Origin: an uncultured Rhodospirillales bacterium
GTDB lineage: Bacteria > Pseudomonadota > Alphaproteobacteria > Rhodospirillales > Defluviicoccaceae
Reading direction: 5' to 3'
Assembly: GCA_937127205.1 (NCBI GenBank)
Contig: CAKZLS010000048.1
Coordinates: forward strand, 1 to 21,672
Length of the DNA stretch: 21,672 nucleotides
Shown here: piece by piece, positions 15,004-21,672 of the stretch
How the letters are laid out: each line of letters begins with the position of its first letter
Position numbering within the stretch: the stretch's first letter is position 1
Position numbers and translations under genes: made by a program
Notes under the pieces: model-generated
Databases searched by the model: none
The model's input: the letters and a program-made list of their open reading frames with translations, nothing else
Told to the model about the DNA's origin: nothing

Positions 15004-16161
15004 TCAGCGGGACCGGGATTGCGTTGCATCGGCCAGATCGAGAAAGAGCGTCAGCAACACCTGCTTGCGATCCATATTGGCGCTCTCGGTCCGGGCCAGA
15101 AGCTGATTGGTCTTTTCCCACACCTCCAGCCATCGATCAAGGGGAGCGGAAGGCGCCAGACGCTCTAACAGCGCGCGCTCCTCCTCCGCATCGGCATCCA
15201 TAGTCGCCTCCGCTGGCCCGCCGGCCGCCGCGTGACGGATCAGCCGCGCCAGCCAGCCGCGATAAAGCTCGGCAACGGTTTGGAAGGTTTCGTTCGCAGC
15301 ACCCTTGGCAACGAGATCTCCCAACCGGTGCAGCGCCACCGTATCCAGGTTCGGCAGGCTGGCCAGCAGCGCCGTCAGGGAAGAATACAGCGTGAGACCA
15401 CCGAATTCGGCCAACCCCAGAGCATGGCCGATGCTGCCGCCGGCGAGGCGCGCCAACCGAGCGGCGTCCGCGGTCTGGATGTCCGGATTGTAAAGGGCGA
15501 CAAGAGCGGCCACCTCGCTGTCGCTCAAAGGTTTGAGCGCGAGCTTGCGGCAGCGGGATCGAATGGTCCCCAACAGGCGGTCCGGATTGTGACTGACAAG
15601 CAGGAGTAAGGTTTTCCGGGGCGGTTCCTCCAGCACCTTCAGTACCGCGTTGGCGGCATGACGATTCATTTCGTCGGCGCTATCGATCACGACGACGCGC
15701 CAACCGCCTTCGGCGGCGGTGGCGAACAAGAAGGGACGGATCTCACGAACGTCCTCGGCCGTGATCTCCGTCCGCACTTTGTTCCGCTTTGGGTCGAGCC
15801 GCCGCTCCACGGTGAACAGGTCCGAATGGCCGCCGCTCGCCACCCTGCGAAACAGCGGGAGCGCCGGATCCACGTAAAGGCCTCCGGGCTGCGGAGAAAT
15901 CGGCTCTGCGGGTGCTCCAAACATATCGGGTTCCGCACTTGCGGCACCGCTGTTCAGGACGAACCGGGCGAACCGAAAAGCGAGGGTCGCCTTGCCGATC
16001 CCGCGTGGCCCCGTAACTAACCAAGCGTGGGCGAGACGACCGGACTCGAAAGCAGCGCTCAGCTCCCGTTCCGCTTCGCCATGACCGGTCAGAGTCCAAT
16101 TCACCCTCGGCGGCGGCGGCCAGCCGTAGCGCTCCAGCCCCTCCGGAACGCTTTCGTTCAC
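15004..16161 (-). CDS. holB: DNA polymerase III subunit delta'
   Basis: Delta' subunit of the clamp-loader complex that places the beta clamp on DNA. The product is 385 residues. The AAA+ domain has a P-loop-like G-P-R-G-I-G-K-A at residues 51-58, and the SRC motif of clamp-loader subunits occurs in TIRSRCRK. The zinc-binding cysteines of the E. coli type are not evident in the region around 70-95. The start is a GTG that overlaps the tmk stop by four bases (GTGA), which explains why no ATG is used. The tmk-holB pairing is widely conserved. Confidence 0.93.
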   Translation of the reverse strand: MNESVPEGLERYGWPPPPRVNWTLTGHGEAERELSAAFESGRLAHAWLVTGPRGIGKATLAFRFARFVLNSGAASAEPDMFGAPAEPISPQPGGLYVDPALPLFRRVASGGHSDLFTVERRLDPKRNKVRTEITAEDVREIRPFLFATAAEGGWRVVVIDSADEMNRHAANAVLKVLEEPPRKTLLLLVSHNPDRLLGTIRSRCRKLALKPLSDSEVAALVALYNPDIQTADAARLARLAGGSIGHALGLAEFGGLTLYSSLTALLASLPNLDTVALHRLGDLVAKGAANETFQTVAELYRGWLARLIRHAAAGGPAEATMDADAEEERALLERLAPSAPLDRWLEVWEKTNQLLARTESANMDRKQVLLTLFLDLADATQSRSR

Positions 16162-16814
16162 AGCCCCGCTCCCAGCCGCGCATTGACCGCCTCAATCACG
16201 GCGCGGTGGACGGCGTCAATCGATTGATCGGCGTCGATCACCGCGCACCGGCCGGAGTCGCGCCGGGCAATATCCAGAAACCCATCGCGCAAGCGGCGGT
16301 GAAACGCCGGATCCATGCGTTCGTAACGGTCCTCGACAGGCGATCCGATCCCCTTCCCGCCTGCCACCCGAACACCAGCGCGGCGGAGACCGACCTCCAC
16401 CGGAAGATCGAAGATCAACGTCAGGGCCGGCGTGAAGCCGCCGACCGCCAGATCGTGTAGACGCGAAACCACATCGCGGCCCAACTCATGGCCGTACCCC
16501 TGGTAAGCCATCGTGGAGTCGGCAAACCGGTCGGAAAGGACCCAATCGCCCCGCTCCAACGCTGGTAGAACGGTGTTGTCAAGATGATCGCGGCGCGCGG
16601 CACAATGCAACAAGGCTTCCGTCATGGCTGACCATCGTCCGGTAGCGCCGCTTACCAGCAGCGCGCGGATTTCCTCCGCGCCCGCCGCGCCGCCAGGCTC
16701 ACGTGTTGCGACCACAGCGCGGTCCGAGTCCTTGAGCCGGGTGGCCAGCAGCTTGGCCTGGGTGGATTTTCCGGTGCCTTCGCCGCCTTCGAGTGTGATG
16801 AACTTTCCGCGCAT
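16158..16814 (-). CDS. tmk: Thymidylate kinase
   Basis: Phosphorylates dTMP to dTDP, an essential step of dTTP synthesis. The start is ATG 16814, giving 218 residues, since the family begins at MRGKFITLEG; an upstream in-frame start at 16850 would overlap the preceding carboxypeptidase gene. The P-loop G-G-E-G-T-G-K-S-T is at 10-18, the REPGG motif at 38-42, and the DR(F) motif at 95-96. GGTGG lies just upstream of the ATG. It begins 16 bases after the stop of the carboxypeptidase gene and overlaps holB by four bases. Confidence 0.95.
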   Translation of the reverse strand: MRGKFITLEGGEGTGKSTQAKLLATRLKDSDRAVVATREPGGAAGAEEIRALLVSGATGRWSAMTEALLHCAARRDHLDNTVLPALERGDWVLSDRFADSTMAYQGYGHELGRDVVSRLHDLAVGGFTPALTLIFDLPVEVGLRRAGVRVAGGKGIGSPVEDRYERMDPAFHRRLRDGFLDIARRDSGRCAVIDADQSIDAVHRAVIEAVNARLGAGL

Positions 16815-16830
16815 GGAACCACCGAGCGTG

Positions 16831-18015
16831 TCAGTCGGTGGCGCTTGCAATGAATTGTTTCAAGGCAATGGCCAGTTTGCCCATGTATCCCATTTCTTCG
16901 ACGCTGGCACCGGCGGCCAAGGGAACCTCGATGGGGCTGATATCGGGAACCGTTACCGTAAGCGTGGCGATCGAGTCGCCCGCCACGATGGGAGCGCGGA
17001 TGGGGCCGTCGTACGAGACCTTGACTTCCATGTCCTTGCGGCCCTCGCGCGAAAGCGTCGCCGTCAGACCTTCGGGAATGACCAGGGGCACGGTTTTCTC
17101 GTTGCCGAGCCAAACTTCCGCCTCGGAAACCTGCTCGCCTGGCTCGAACAAGGTGTAGGTGTCGAATTCGCGGAAGCCCCAAGACATGAGACGCTCGGAC
17201 TCCTCGAAGCGAGACTTCATGCTGGGCAGGCCGTTGAGTACCAGGATCAGGCGCCGGTCCCCCTGTGTCGCCGATGCGGTCAGCCCATAGCCGGCCTCGT
17301 TGGTGTGTCCGGTCTTCAGTCCGTCCGCGCCGACATCTTTGTACAAAAGCGGATTGCGGTTGCCCTGGCGGATCCCGTTGTGGGTGAATTCTTTCTCCGC
17401 ATAGTAGGCGTAGTAGTCAGGCGAATCGACGATCGTCCGGTAGGCCAGTGTGGCCAAGTCCCTCGCGGTTGTCTTGTGCTCGGGATGGGGCAGTCCGGTG
17501 GCGTTGCGGAAGGTGGTGTTAAGAAGACCAATTTCCTTCCCCTTGGCCGTCATTTTCTCGGCGAACGCCTCCTCGCTTCCGGCCAGTCCCTCGGCTACGA
17601 CAATACACGCATCGTTGCCCGACTGGATGACAATGCCACGGATGAGATCCTCAAGTGTGACCACTTCGCCGGGCTTCAGGAACATGGTGGAACCGCCGCT
17701 GGCGGCGCCACCTTTTTTCCAGGCATTGGCGCTCACCGTGAAGGTGTCGTCCAGCTTCAGCTCGCCCTTCTTCAGCCCGTCGAAGATCATGTAGGTGGTC
17801 ATCATCTTGCTCATGGACGCCGGCGGCATGAGCTGATCCGGGTTCTTCTCGAACAGCGCCGTTCCGGTGGACACGTCGAGGAGCAAGGCTTCCCGAGCCG
17901 AGGTTTCGAAGGCGTTCGCCTGGGGAGCGGCTCCGACAAGAGCCAATAGCGCCACCATTGGCGCGATCAGAGATGCGTATCGCAAACGTTGAACCATTGA
18001 CCTGCTGTCCGCCAT
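16831..18015 (-). CDS. D-alanyl-D-alanine carboxypeptidase (S11, PBP5/DacF type)
   Basis: A periplasmic low-molecular-weight penicillin-binding protein that removes the terminal D-Ala from pentapeptides. The 394-residue product has a signal peptide ending ANA near residue 35. The catalytic motifs are SMSK at 67-70, SGN at 132-134 and KTG at 234-236. A PBP5-type C-terminal beta domain (about 270-365) follows, and a C-terminal helix (about 375-394) may be amphipathic and hold the enzyme to the membrane. The ATG at 18015 has AAGG upstream; ATG 17997 would still leave a good signal peptide. This is the conserved alphaproteobacterial dac gene ahead of tmk. It differs from the SPOR-type paralogue at 6154-7719 in domain layout and context. 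It may have its own promoter in the gap after rlpA. Confidence 0.95.
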   Translation of the reverse strand: MADSRSMVQRLRYASLIAPMVALLALVGAAPQANAFETSAREALLLDVSTGTALFEKNPDQLMPPASMSKMMTTYMIFDGLKKGELKLDDTFTVSANAWKKGGAASGGSTMFLKPGEVVTLEDLIRGIVIQSGNDACIVVAEGLAGSEEAFAEKMTAKGKEIGLLNTTFRNATGLPHPEHKTTARDLATLAYRTIVDSPDYYAYYAEKEFTHNGIRQGNRNPLLYKDVGADGLKTGHTNEAGYGLTASATQGDRRLILVLNGLPSMKSRFEESERLMSWGFREFDTYTLFEPGEQVSEAEVWLGNEKTVPLVIPEGLTATLSREGRKDMEVKVSYDGPIRAPIVAGDSIATLTVTVPDISPIEVPLAAGASVEEMGYMGKLAIALKQFIASATD

Positions 18016-18067
18016 GTCTTCTGCCTTTTCCGCTTTATTTTCAGACCGATCAGCCTGAACGAAGGAA

Positions 18068-18091
18068 CCGGAGTCTAAAGCGCCGGGTCAA
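18068..18091 (-). promoter_or_regulatory. Possible promoter for the dac-tmk-holB-metG run
   Basis: On the minus strand TTGACC (18086-18091) is a good -35 box lying just after the T tract of the rlpA terminator candidate. At the right spacing only a weak -10 (GTTCCT) is present, so the call rests mainly on the -35 and the context. Confidence 0.3.
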
Positions 18092-18116
18092 GAAAAAGAA
18101 GGGGCCCCTGTCCCCT
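18091..18116 (-). terminator. Candidate intrinsic terminator after rlpA
   Basis: On the minus strand AGGGG (18116-18112), a 7-base loop and CCCCT (18104-18100) form a GC-only short stem, followed by a T-rich stretch (T-C-T5-C-T, 18099-18091). It starts 4 bases after the rlpA stop codon. The stem is short and the T run is interrupted by two C, so readthrough is likely. Confidence 0.5.
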
Positions 18117-18120
18117 GCCC

Positions 18121-19068
18121 TCATTCGCTTACGATCCGTGACGTGGGATATCCGGCCCGGATCACATCGGCCAACACCGCGTCGGCATGGTCATCGGACG
18201 GCAGGGGTCCTAAGCGCACGCGATAGAAGCTACGCCCGCCGACTTGCAACGGACGCACCTCGACCGGCCCCAGACCCGACAACCGGGAGCGGACACGATG
18301 CGCGTTTTTGCGGTCCGAAAAGGAACCCGCTTGAATGTAGGTTCGGGTGCCGACAGGTGTTGAGGCCGAAGCCCGATACACCTTTCTGGTGCGAGCCGCC
18401 GCCGGTGCCGCGACCGAAGGCCTGGCAACGCTCGGCCTTGAGTACCTGGATTTTGCCGCGGCCAGCTGCTTGCGGTTCAGGGCGGCCACCGCCGGATCCG
18501 GCCTTGATCTTACGCGAGAACGGCTTGTCGTCCGTCCCCCGTTTCTTCCCGCCAGCATTTGACTCTCTTCGGCGAGAATCTCCACCCGAACGCGGGTAAC
18601 GCCTTTGTTTTTGAAGCCGAGCTCCTGAGCGGCCCGGCGCGATACATCGATGATGCGTTGCTTTGCAAACGGCCCGCGGTCGTTGACCCTCAGTTTTACG
18701 CTGCGTCCGTTGGAGAGGTTGGTTACCCGTACGATGGAGGGCAACGGTAGTGTCCGGTGGGCCGCGGTCATGGCGTTCATGTCGTACCTTTCGCCATTAG
18801 CGGTGGACCGGCCATGGAATCGGCGGCCATACCAGGACGCCATCCCAACTTCCTCGTATCCGAAATCTTCCTCCGGATGATACCATGTGCCCTTGATTTG
18901 GTAGGGCTTGCCGACCTTGTATCGGCCCACGGTGCCGGGAGCGGACGGCGTGTCCCGTTTCACGGATTGAGATGTTGGGCCGGAGCCGGGTGTATCGGCG
19001 CAACCAGCAAGCAGAACTGTAACGATCAGCGCCCCCACGCTCAGGCCAGATTTAACGGTCATTCTCAT
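18121..19068 (-). CDS. rlpA: RlpA-like septal lytic transglycosylase lipoprotein with SPOR domain
   Basis: An outer-membrane lipoprotein that cleaves denuded glycan strands during cell separation, based on characterised RlpA of Pseudomonas aeruginosa. The 315-residue product has a lipoprotein signal with lipobox L-A-G-C (C23). The double-psi beta-barrel domain (about 75-165) contains GMASWYG, then GERYDMNAMTAAH with a candidate catalytic Glu (E93), and VNDRGPF with the candidate Asp (D130). A basic Ala/Arg/Ser-rich linker follows, and the C-terminal SPOR domain (about 238-315) opens YIQAGSF. GAGGAG lies 6 bases upstream of the ATG. It follows the MltB-type gene by 57 bases on the same strand and ends in a terminator-like hairpin. 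Both catalytic positions are retained, unlike E. coli RlpA, which is thought inactive. Confidence 0.93.
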   Translation of the reverse strand: MRMTVKSGLSVGALIVTVLLAGCADTPGSGPTSQSVKRDTPSAPGTVGRYKVGKPYQIKGTWYHPEEDFGYEEVGMASWYGRRFHGRSTANGERYDMNAMTAAHRTLPLPSIVRVTNLSNGRSVKLRVNDRGPFAKQRIIDVSRRAAQELGFKNKGVTRVRVEILAEESQMLAGRNGGRTTSRSRVRSRPDPAVAALNRKQLAAAKSRYSRPSVARPSVAAPAAARTRKVYRASASTPVGTRTYIQAGSFSDRKNAHRVRSRLSGLGPVEVRPLQVGGRSFYRVRLGPLPSDDHADAVLADVIRAGYPTSRIVSE

Positions 19069-19125
19069 CGTATCTCCTCGTCACCGTATTTCCCATTATC
19101 GCAGGGTTTAGCTCGATATACCTTA

Positions 19126-20364
19126 TCAGTTGCGCGCGGTCAGGCGCAGGTTTTCCAGAAGCGCAACGGTCGGGAAGCCGTCGGCGGGTAGCCGCGCCGA
19201 CTTTTGATAGGCCCGGATCGCTCCGCGTGTTTTCGGACCGACGACACCATCCGCCTCGCCGACCTCGAAGCCGTTGCTGATGAGCAGCGACTGGATCTCT
19301 TTTACTTGAGACGTCGATAGCGCTTCTTCCCGCGCCGGACGGGGGGTTACGAAGGGCCCACCGCCCGCTATTCGGTCCGCCAGGTGGCCAACGGCTATGG
19401 CATAAAGGATGGAGCGATTCCACGCCATGATGGTGCGGAAGTTGGGATAAATCATAAATGCTGGCGCACCATACACGCCACCCGGCAGGATGATTGACGC
19501 CTCAACATCGGGATCCGGCAGCGGCCGCCCTCGCGCGTCGCGAACGCCGAGTGCCGCCCATTCCGAAACCGGTTTTTTAACGTCGAGTTCCGCGAGCGAA
19601 TGGTCGAACCCGGGCGGTAGAAGTACTTCCCTGCCCCAGGTTTGGTTTGGCTGCCAGCCGGCGGCCTTCAGATAGTTGGCCGCCGACCCGAAAACGTCGG
19701 CCAAGCTGTTCCACAAATCACGCCGGCCGTTACCGTCGAAATCGACGGCATACCCCTCGTACGTTGTGGGCATGAATTGCGGCTGTCCCATGGCGCCCGC
19801 CCATGAACTCATGGCATCGATTCGGATATCGCCTTCGTCCATGGTTTTCAGCAGGGTCAGAAGCTCCTTGCGGAAGAACGCGCCGCGGCGGTTGTCATGC
19901 GCCAGCGTTGCCAGCGCCGAGACCGCGTCGAAGCCGCCGGTGTTGTCGCCGAAGTTGCTTTCCAAAGCCCACAGCGCCACGAGGATGCGCGGCTGCACAC
20001 CGTAGTGACGGCTGACAAGATCTAGCAGCGGCTTGTTTGCGGCCAACTCTTGCCGTCCACGCCGGATACGCTCGGGAGTAACCCTTCCCTCGATGTACCG
20101 CCAAAATGTTCGAGTGAACTCCGGTTGCCGGCGGTCGAGTTGGACGACCCGCGGGATGGGCTGCGCTCGGGCCAGCGCCCGGTCCACGGTACCTTCGCTG
20201 ACGCCGGCCGCCAACGCTTCCTGTTTCACGCCATTAAGCCACCGCTCAAAGTCGTCCGCTCCCAGCGCCGGTCCCGCGACCAATCCCGCCGCTAACAATC
20301 CCCCCGCAAGCATAAGCGGCTGCAAAGCCGACACTCGGACACGAGGGACCAGGCCTTTGACCAT
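19126..20364 (-). CDS. Lytic murein transglycosylase, MltB family
   Basis: Cleaves the MurNAc-GlcNAc bond of peptidoglycan with formation of 1,6-anhydroMurNAc. The 412-residue product has a Sec signal peptide (cleavage near ALG/ADD, about residue 35) and no lipobox, so it is probably a soluble periplasmic member. The SLT_2 domain (about 36-330) has the catalytic Glu at 135 in LWALESNFG, and the family signatures WAGAMGQPQFMPTTY and FDGNGRRDLWNS. A C-terminal peptidoglycan-binding domain (about 345-408) contains GFEVGEADGVVGPKTRGAI. AAAGG lies 7 bases before the ATG. It is the first gene of the run into rlpA, so two glycan-strand-cleaving enzymes are likely co-expressed. Confidence 0.95.
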   Translation of the reverse strand: MVKGLVPRVRVSALQPLMLAGGLLAAGLVAGPALGADDFERWLNGVKQEALAAGVSEGTVDRALARAQPIPRVVQLDRRQPEFTRTFWRYIEGRVTPERIRRGRQELAANKPLLDLVSRHYGVQPRILVALWALESNFGDNTGGFDAVSALATLAHDNRRGAFFRKELLTLLKTMDEGDIRIDAMSSWAGAMGQPQFMPTTYEGYAVDFDGNGRRDLWNSLADVFGSAANYLKAAGWQPNQTWGREVLLPPGFDHSLAELDVKKPVSEWAALGVRDARGRPLPDPDVEASIILPGGVYGAPAFMIYPNFRTIMAWNRSILYAIAVGHLADRIAGGGPFVTPRPAREEALSTSQVKEIQSLLISNGFEVGEADGVVGPKTRGAIRAYQKSARLPADGFPTVALLENLRLTARN

Positions 20365-20420
20365 TACTCAACCTTTGGTGCAGGACACTTCATCATCATC
20401 CCCCTATCTGCCACAAAGGG

Positions 20421-20448
20421 GTAATATCGGCAACGGAAATTACTTCAA
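20421..20448 (-). promoter_or_regulatory. Weak promoter candidate for the mltB-rlpA genes
   Basis: On the minus strand TTGAAG (20443-20448) and TATTAC (20421-20426) are separated by 16 bases and lie about 57 bases before the lytic transglycosylase ATG. The -10 matches the consensus only in part. Confidence 0.3.
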
Positions 20449-20450
20449 TT

Positions 20451-20467
20451 ATTTTATGAGATAAAAT
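20451..20467. repeat. AT-rich inverted repeat ATTTTAT-GAG-ATAAAAT
   Basis: Perfect 7-base arms with a 3-base centre, upstream of the weak promoter candidate for the lytic transglycosylase. It could be an operator or simply an AT-rich hairpin. Confidence 0.4.
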
Positions 20468-20480
20468 TTATAACCATCTA

Positions 20481-20510
20481 CGATGTATCATTAAAAGATA
20501 CTTTCCATCG
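20481..20510. repeat. Imperfect stem-loop in the pcm-mltB gap
   Basis: Outer arms CGATG/CATCG and inner arms TATC/GATA form nine pairs around a 7-base loop, with a 5-base bulge (CTTTC) on one side. No T run follows on either strand, so it does not look like a terminator. Confidence 0.35.
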
Positions 20511-20667
20511 ATATGAAGCTCCGCCCTTAAAATGAGCGTCTGTTCGCTGAAATACGGTGAGAATGAGGGGCTTCATCGCTGTTCAGGGAATCTGGATGGG
20601 CGATTGTGCGTCCCGGTCGCGCGTCCGGACGGGCGGCCGCGCTTTCTCCGGCCATCGCTTGGCGAGT

Positions 20668-21336
20668 TCAGCTGCCTGTTTCCAGGAGCGCGAACCGGAC
20701 CGGCAGGACTTCTTTTGTCGCGATTTTGCCGTCGCCGTTTTTGGTCACGAGGAGAAGCGACTGCGCGTCTGGAATGCCGGTGGGAACGATCATCCTCCCG
20801 CCCGGCTTCAGTTGGGAAATCAGAGGGGCGGGGATCAATTCAGAGGCCGCGCATACCAGAATTTTTTCAAATGGGGCGTTCTGCGGCCAACCGTATTGGC
20901 CGTTACCCACCCGCGCCTCAATGTTGGTATATCCCATTGGCTCCAACCGCCTCTCCGCTTGTTGCGCCAGTTCCTCGACGATTTCCACGGTGTACACGTG
21001 AGCGGCAAGCTCAGCGAGAATCGCGGCGTGATACCCGAGGCCGGTGCCAATCTCCAAAACCGTGTCGGTGGGCTGGATATCGAGTAGATCCGTCATCAGT
21101 GCGATGATGAACGGCTGCGACATGGTCTTGTCGAAACCGATGGGGAGCGGATGGTCGGCATAGGCGTAAGCCGTGAACTCCACGGGAACGAACTGGTGGC
21201 GCGGGACCCGGGCCATGGCCTTGAGGACCCGTTCGTCCAAAGTTTCCCTGCCGATCTGTTCGCGCGCGAGAACCGCGTGCGCGGCAATGATCTCGATCAT
21301 CTGTTGCTGAAGCTGGCTCAGCGCCTCGTCGGTCAT
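20668..21336 (-). CDS. pcm: Protein-L-isoaspartate O-methyltransferase
   Basis: Methylates isoaspartyl residues of aged proteins with S-adenosylmethionine, starting their repair. The product is 222 residues, a normal length. The AdoMet motif I, VLEIGTGLGY, is at 93-102, with an acidic residue following in VYTVE. The substrate-side SQP signature is at 73-75 in DKTMSQPF, where many relatives have GQTISQP. The later segment ILVCAASELIPAPLISQLKPGG is also typical of the family. GAGG lies 9 bases before the ATG. It is monocistronic as far as can be seen: the divergent neighbour is a tRNA gene, and the gap to the next minus-strand gene is 303 bases. In other alphaproteobacteria pcm often sits beside surE and serS, which are not in this window. 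Confidence 0.93.
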   Translation of the reverse strand: MTDEALSQLQQQMIEIIAAHAVLAREQIGRETLDERVLKAMARVPRHQFVPVEFTAYAYADHPLPIGFDKTMSQPFIIALMTDLLDIQPTDTVLEIGTGLGYHAAILAELAAHVYTVEIVEELAQQAERRLEPMGYTNIEARVGNGQYGWPQNAPFEKILVCAASELIPAPLISQLKPGGRMIVPTGIPDAQSLLLVTKNGDGKIATKEVLPVRFALLETGS

Positions 21337-21581
21337 GGTGCAAGCCTCGGAATAACATTAGCCAGACGGGATTGTTCCATTAATTTACTCTATCCCGCCG
21401 CCGAAGCACAGTCGTCAGTGCGGTGGCAGCGATGCGACACCTGCGACTGCCGATGCCCAGGAACCATGCTTCGCCGCTTGCGGGATGGACACGCGACGGG
21501 TAATTTCCCGGCCGAACGTAACCGGCCGCCCGGCGTCCGGTCCGGCAAGCAGCGCTGGCGTTCAGCACTGTGCTCTTATGA

Positions 21582-21671
21582 GGATGGGTGGCCGAGCGGT
21601 TGAAGGCACCGGTCTTGAAAACCGGCAGGCCCGCAAGGGTCTCGTGGGTTCGAATCCCACCCCATCCGCCA
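21582..21671 (+). tRNA. tRNA-Ser (anticodon UGA)
   Basis: A complete 90-base tRNA including an encoded 3' CCA (21669-21671). The acceptor stem GGATGGG/CCCATCC pairs over 7 bp with discriminator G at 21668. The anticodon stem CCGGT/ACCGG encloses the loop CTTGAAA with anticodon TGA at 21616-21618. The T arm is GTGGG-TTCGAAT-CCCAC. A long variable arm (GGCCCGCAAGGGTCT region) and the discriminator G identify serine. It reads the UCA codon and, by wobble, other UCN codons. No clear promoter is visible in the preceding 245-base gap. Confidence 0.97.
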
Positions 21672-21672
21672 C

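Larger units (their letters stand above)
20365..20667. other. 303-base intergenic region between pcm and mltB-type gene
   Basis: No gene seen. The half nearer the lytic transglycosylase (about 20420-20530) is AT-rich, with two inverted repeats and a weak promoter candidate. The half nearer pcm (about 20540-20667) is GC-rich, contains the palindrome CGTCCGGACG at 20622-20631, and shows no T-tailed terminator. ORFs entering from the plus strand are shadows of pcm. Confidence 0.6.

Noticed and set aside
14966..15133. N-terminal extension of methionyl-tRNA synthetase
   Set aside because: The extra 56 residues overlap the end of holB and do not resemble the family. The conserved N-terminus begins at 14965, with GAGG upstream.
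16815..16850. N-terminal extension of thymidylate kinase
   Set aside because: It would overlap the preceding carboxypeptidase gene. The family start MRGKFITLEG lies at 16814.
16624..17949. Plus-strand ORF of 441 codons opposite tmk and the carboxypeptidase
   Set aside because: It is antisense to two well-supported genes, has no ribosome-binding site or family motifs, and is a typical long shadow ORF.
20557..21087. Plus-strand ORF of 176 codons across the pcm gene
   Set aside because: Most of it is the reverse of pcm. The part in the gap shows no protein-like features, so it does not fill the 303-base gap.
21582..21671. tRNA-Ser as an attachment site of an integrated element
   Set aside because: The tRNA is intact and the window ends one base after it. 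No integrase or repeat of its 3' end is visible inside the window, so nothing supports integration.

Overview
The window is an ordinary chromosomal stretch of a GC-rich (about 60 % by eye) Gram-negative bacterium, most likely an alphaproteobacterium. The main evidence is the tight run tmk-holB-metG-tatD-MBL hydrolase behind an rlpA-like and a DD-carboxypeptidase gene, an order familiar from that class. A DUF6429 protein and a membrane-anchored J-domain protein resembling mitochondrial TIM14/PAM18 agree with this. I see no phage, transposon, CRISPR array or plasmid functions. Placement below class level is not supported by what I can see.

Left part (1-6100, all plus strand): the end of the membrane J-domain gene, whose 5' end is cut off by the window edge. 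It is followed by a sugar-nucleotide supply cluster: galU (UDP-glucose), a UDP-glucose 6-dehydrogenase (UDP-glucuronate) and a phosphomannomutase/phosphoglucomutase. Next comes a two-gene unit encoding a long nicotinamidase/isochorismatase-type cysteine hydrolase and a gamma-glutamylcyclotransferase-like (AIG2) protein. A 21-codon ORF lies directly before galU, and its stop overlaps the galU start codon.

Middle (6150-10850): a DD-carboxypeptidase with two C-terminal SPOR domains (minus) is divergent from a second phosphohexomutase, Pgm (plus). The two are separated by a 341-base AT-rich region with several inverted repeats and a good minus-strand promoter candidate. Convergent to pgm is an unrecognised lipoprotein gene, preceded by a small DUF6429 gene.

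Right part (10857-20364, all minus strand, so read from right to left): a lytic transglycosylase (MltB type), an RlpA-like lipoprotein transglycosylase with SPOR domain, a classical DD-carboxypeptidase, tmk, holB, metG, tatD, a PhnP-like metallo-hydrolase and mazG. From tmk to the hydrolase the genes overlap by one to four bases or lie less than 40 bases apart, so translational coupling is likely. A terminator-like hairpin follows rlpA, suggesting that mltB-rlpA and the dac-tmk-holB-metG-tatD-MBL run may be separate transcripts. Further right are a 303-base gap, a protein-L-isoaspartate methyltransferase gene (minus), and a complete tRNA-Ser(UGA) gene (plus) at the edge.

Taken together the region combines envelope-polysaccharide precursor synthesis (GalU, Ugd, two phosphohexomutases) with peptidoglycan remodelling (two DD-carboxypeptidases, RlpA, MltB; three SPOR domains in two proteins) and housekeeping genes for nucleotides, replication, translation and repair. 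I found no clear new system. The best leads are the TIM14-like J protein, the coupled leader ORF of galU, and the hydrolase/cyclotransferase pair. Similarities to known families come from memory and visible motifs, not from a database search.
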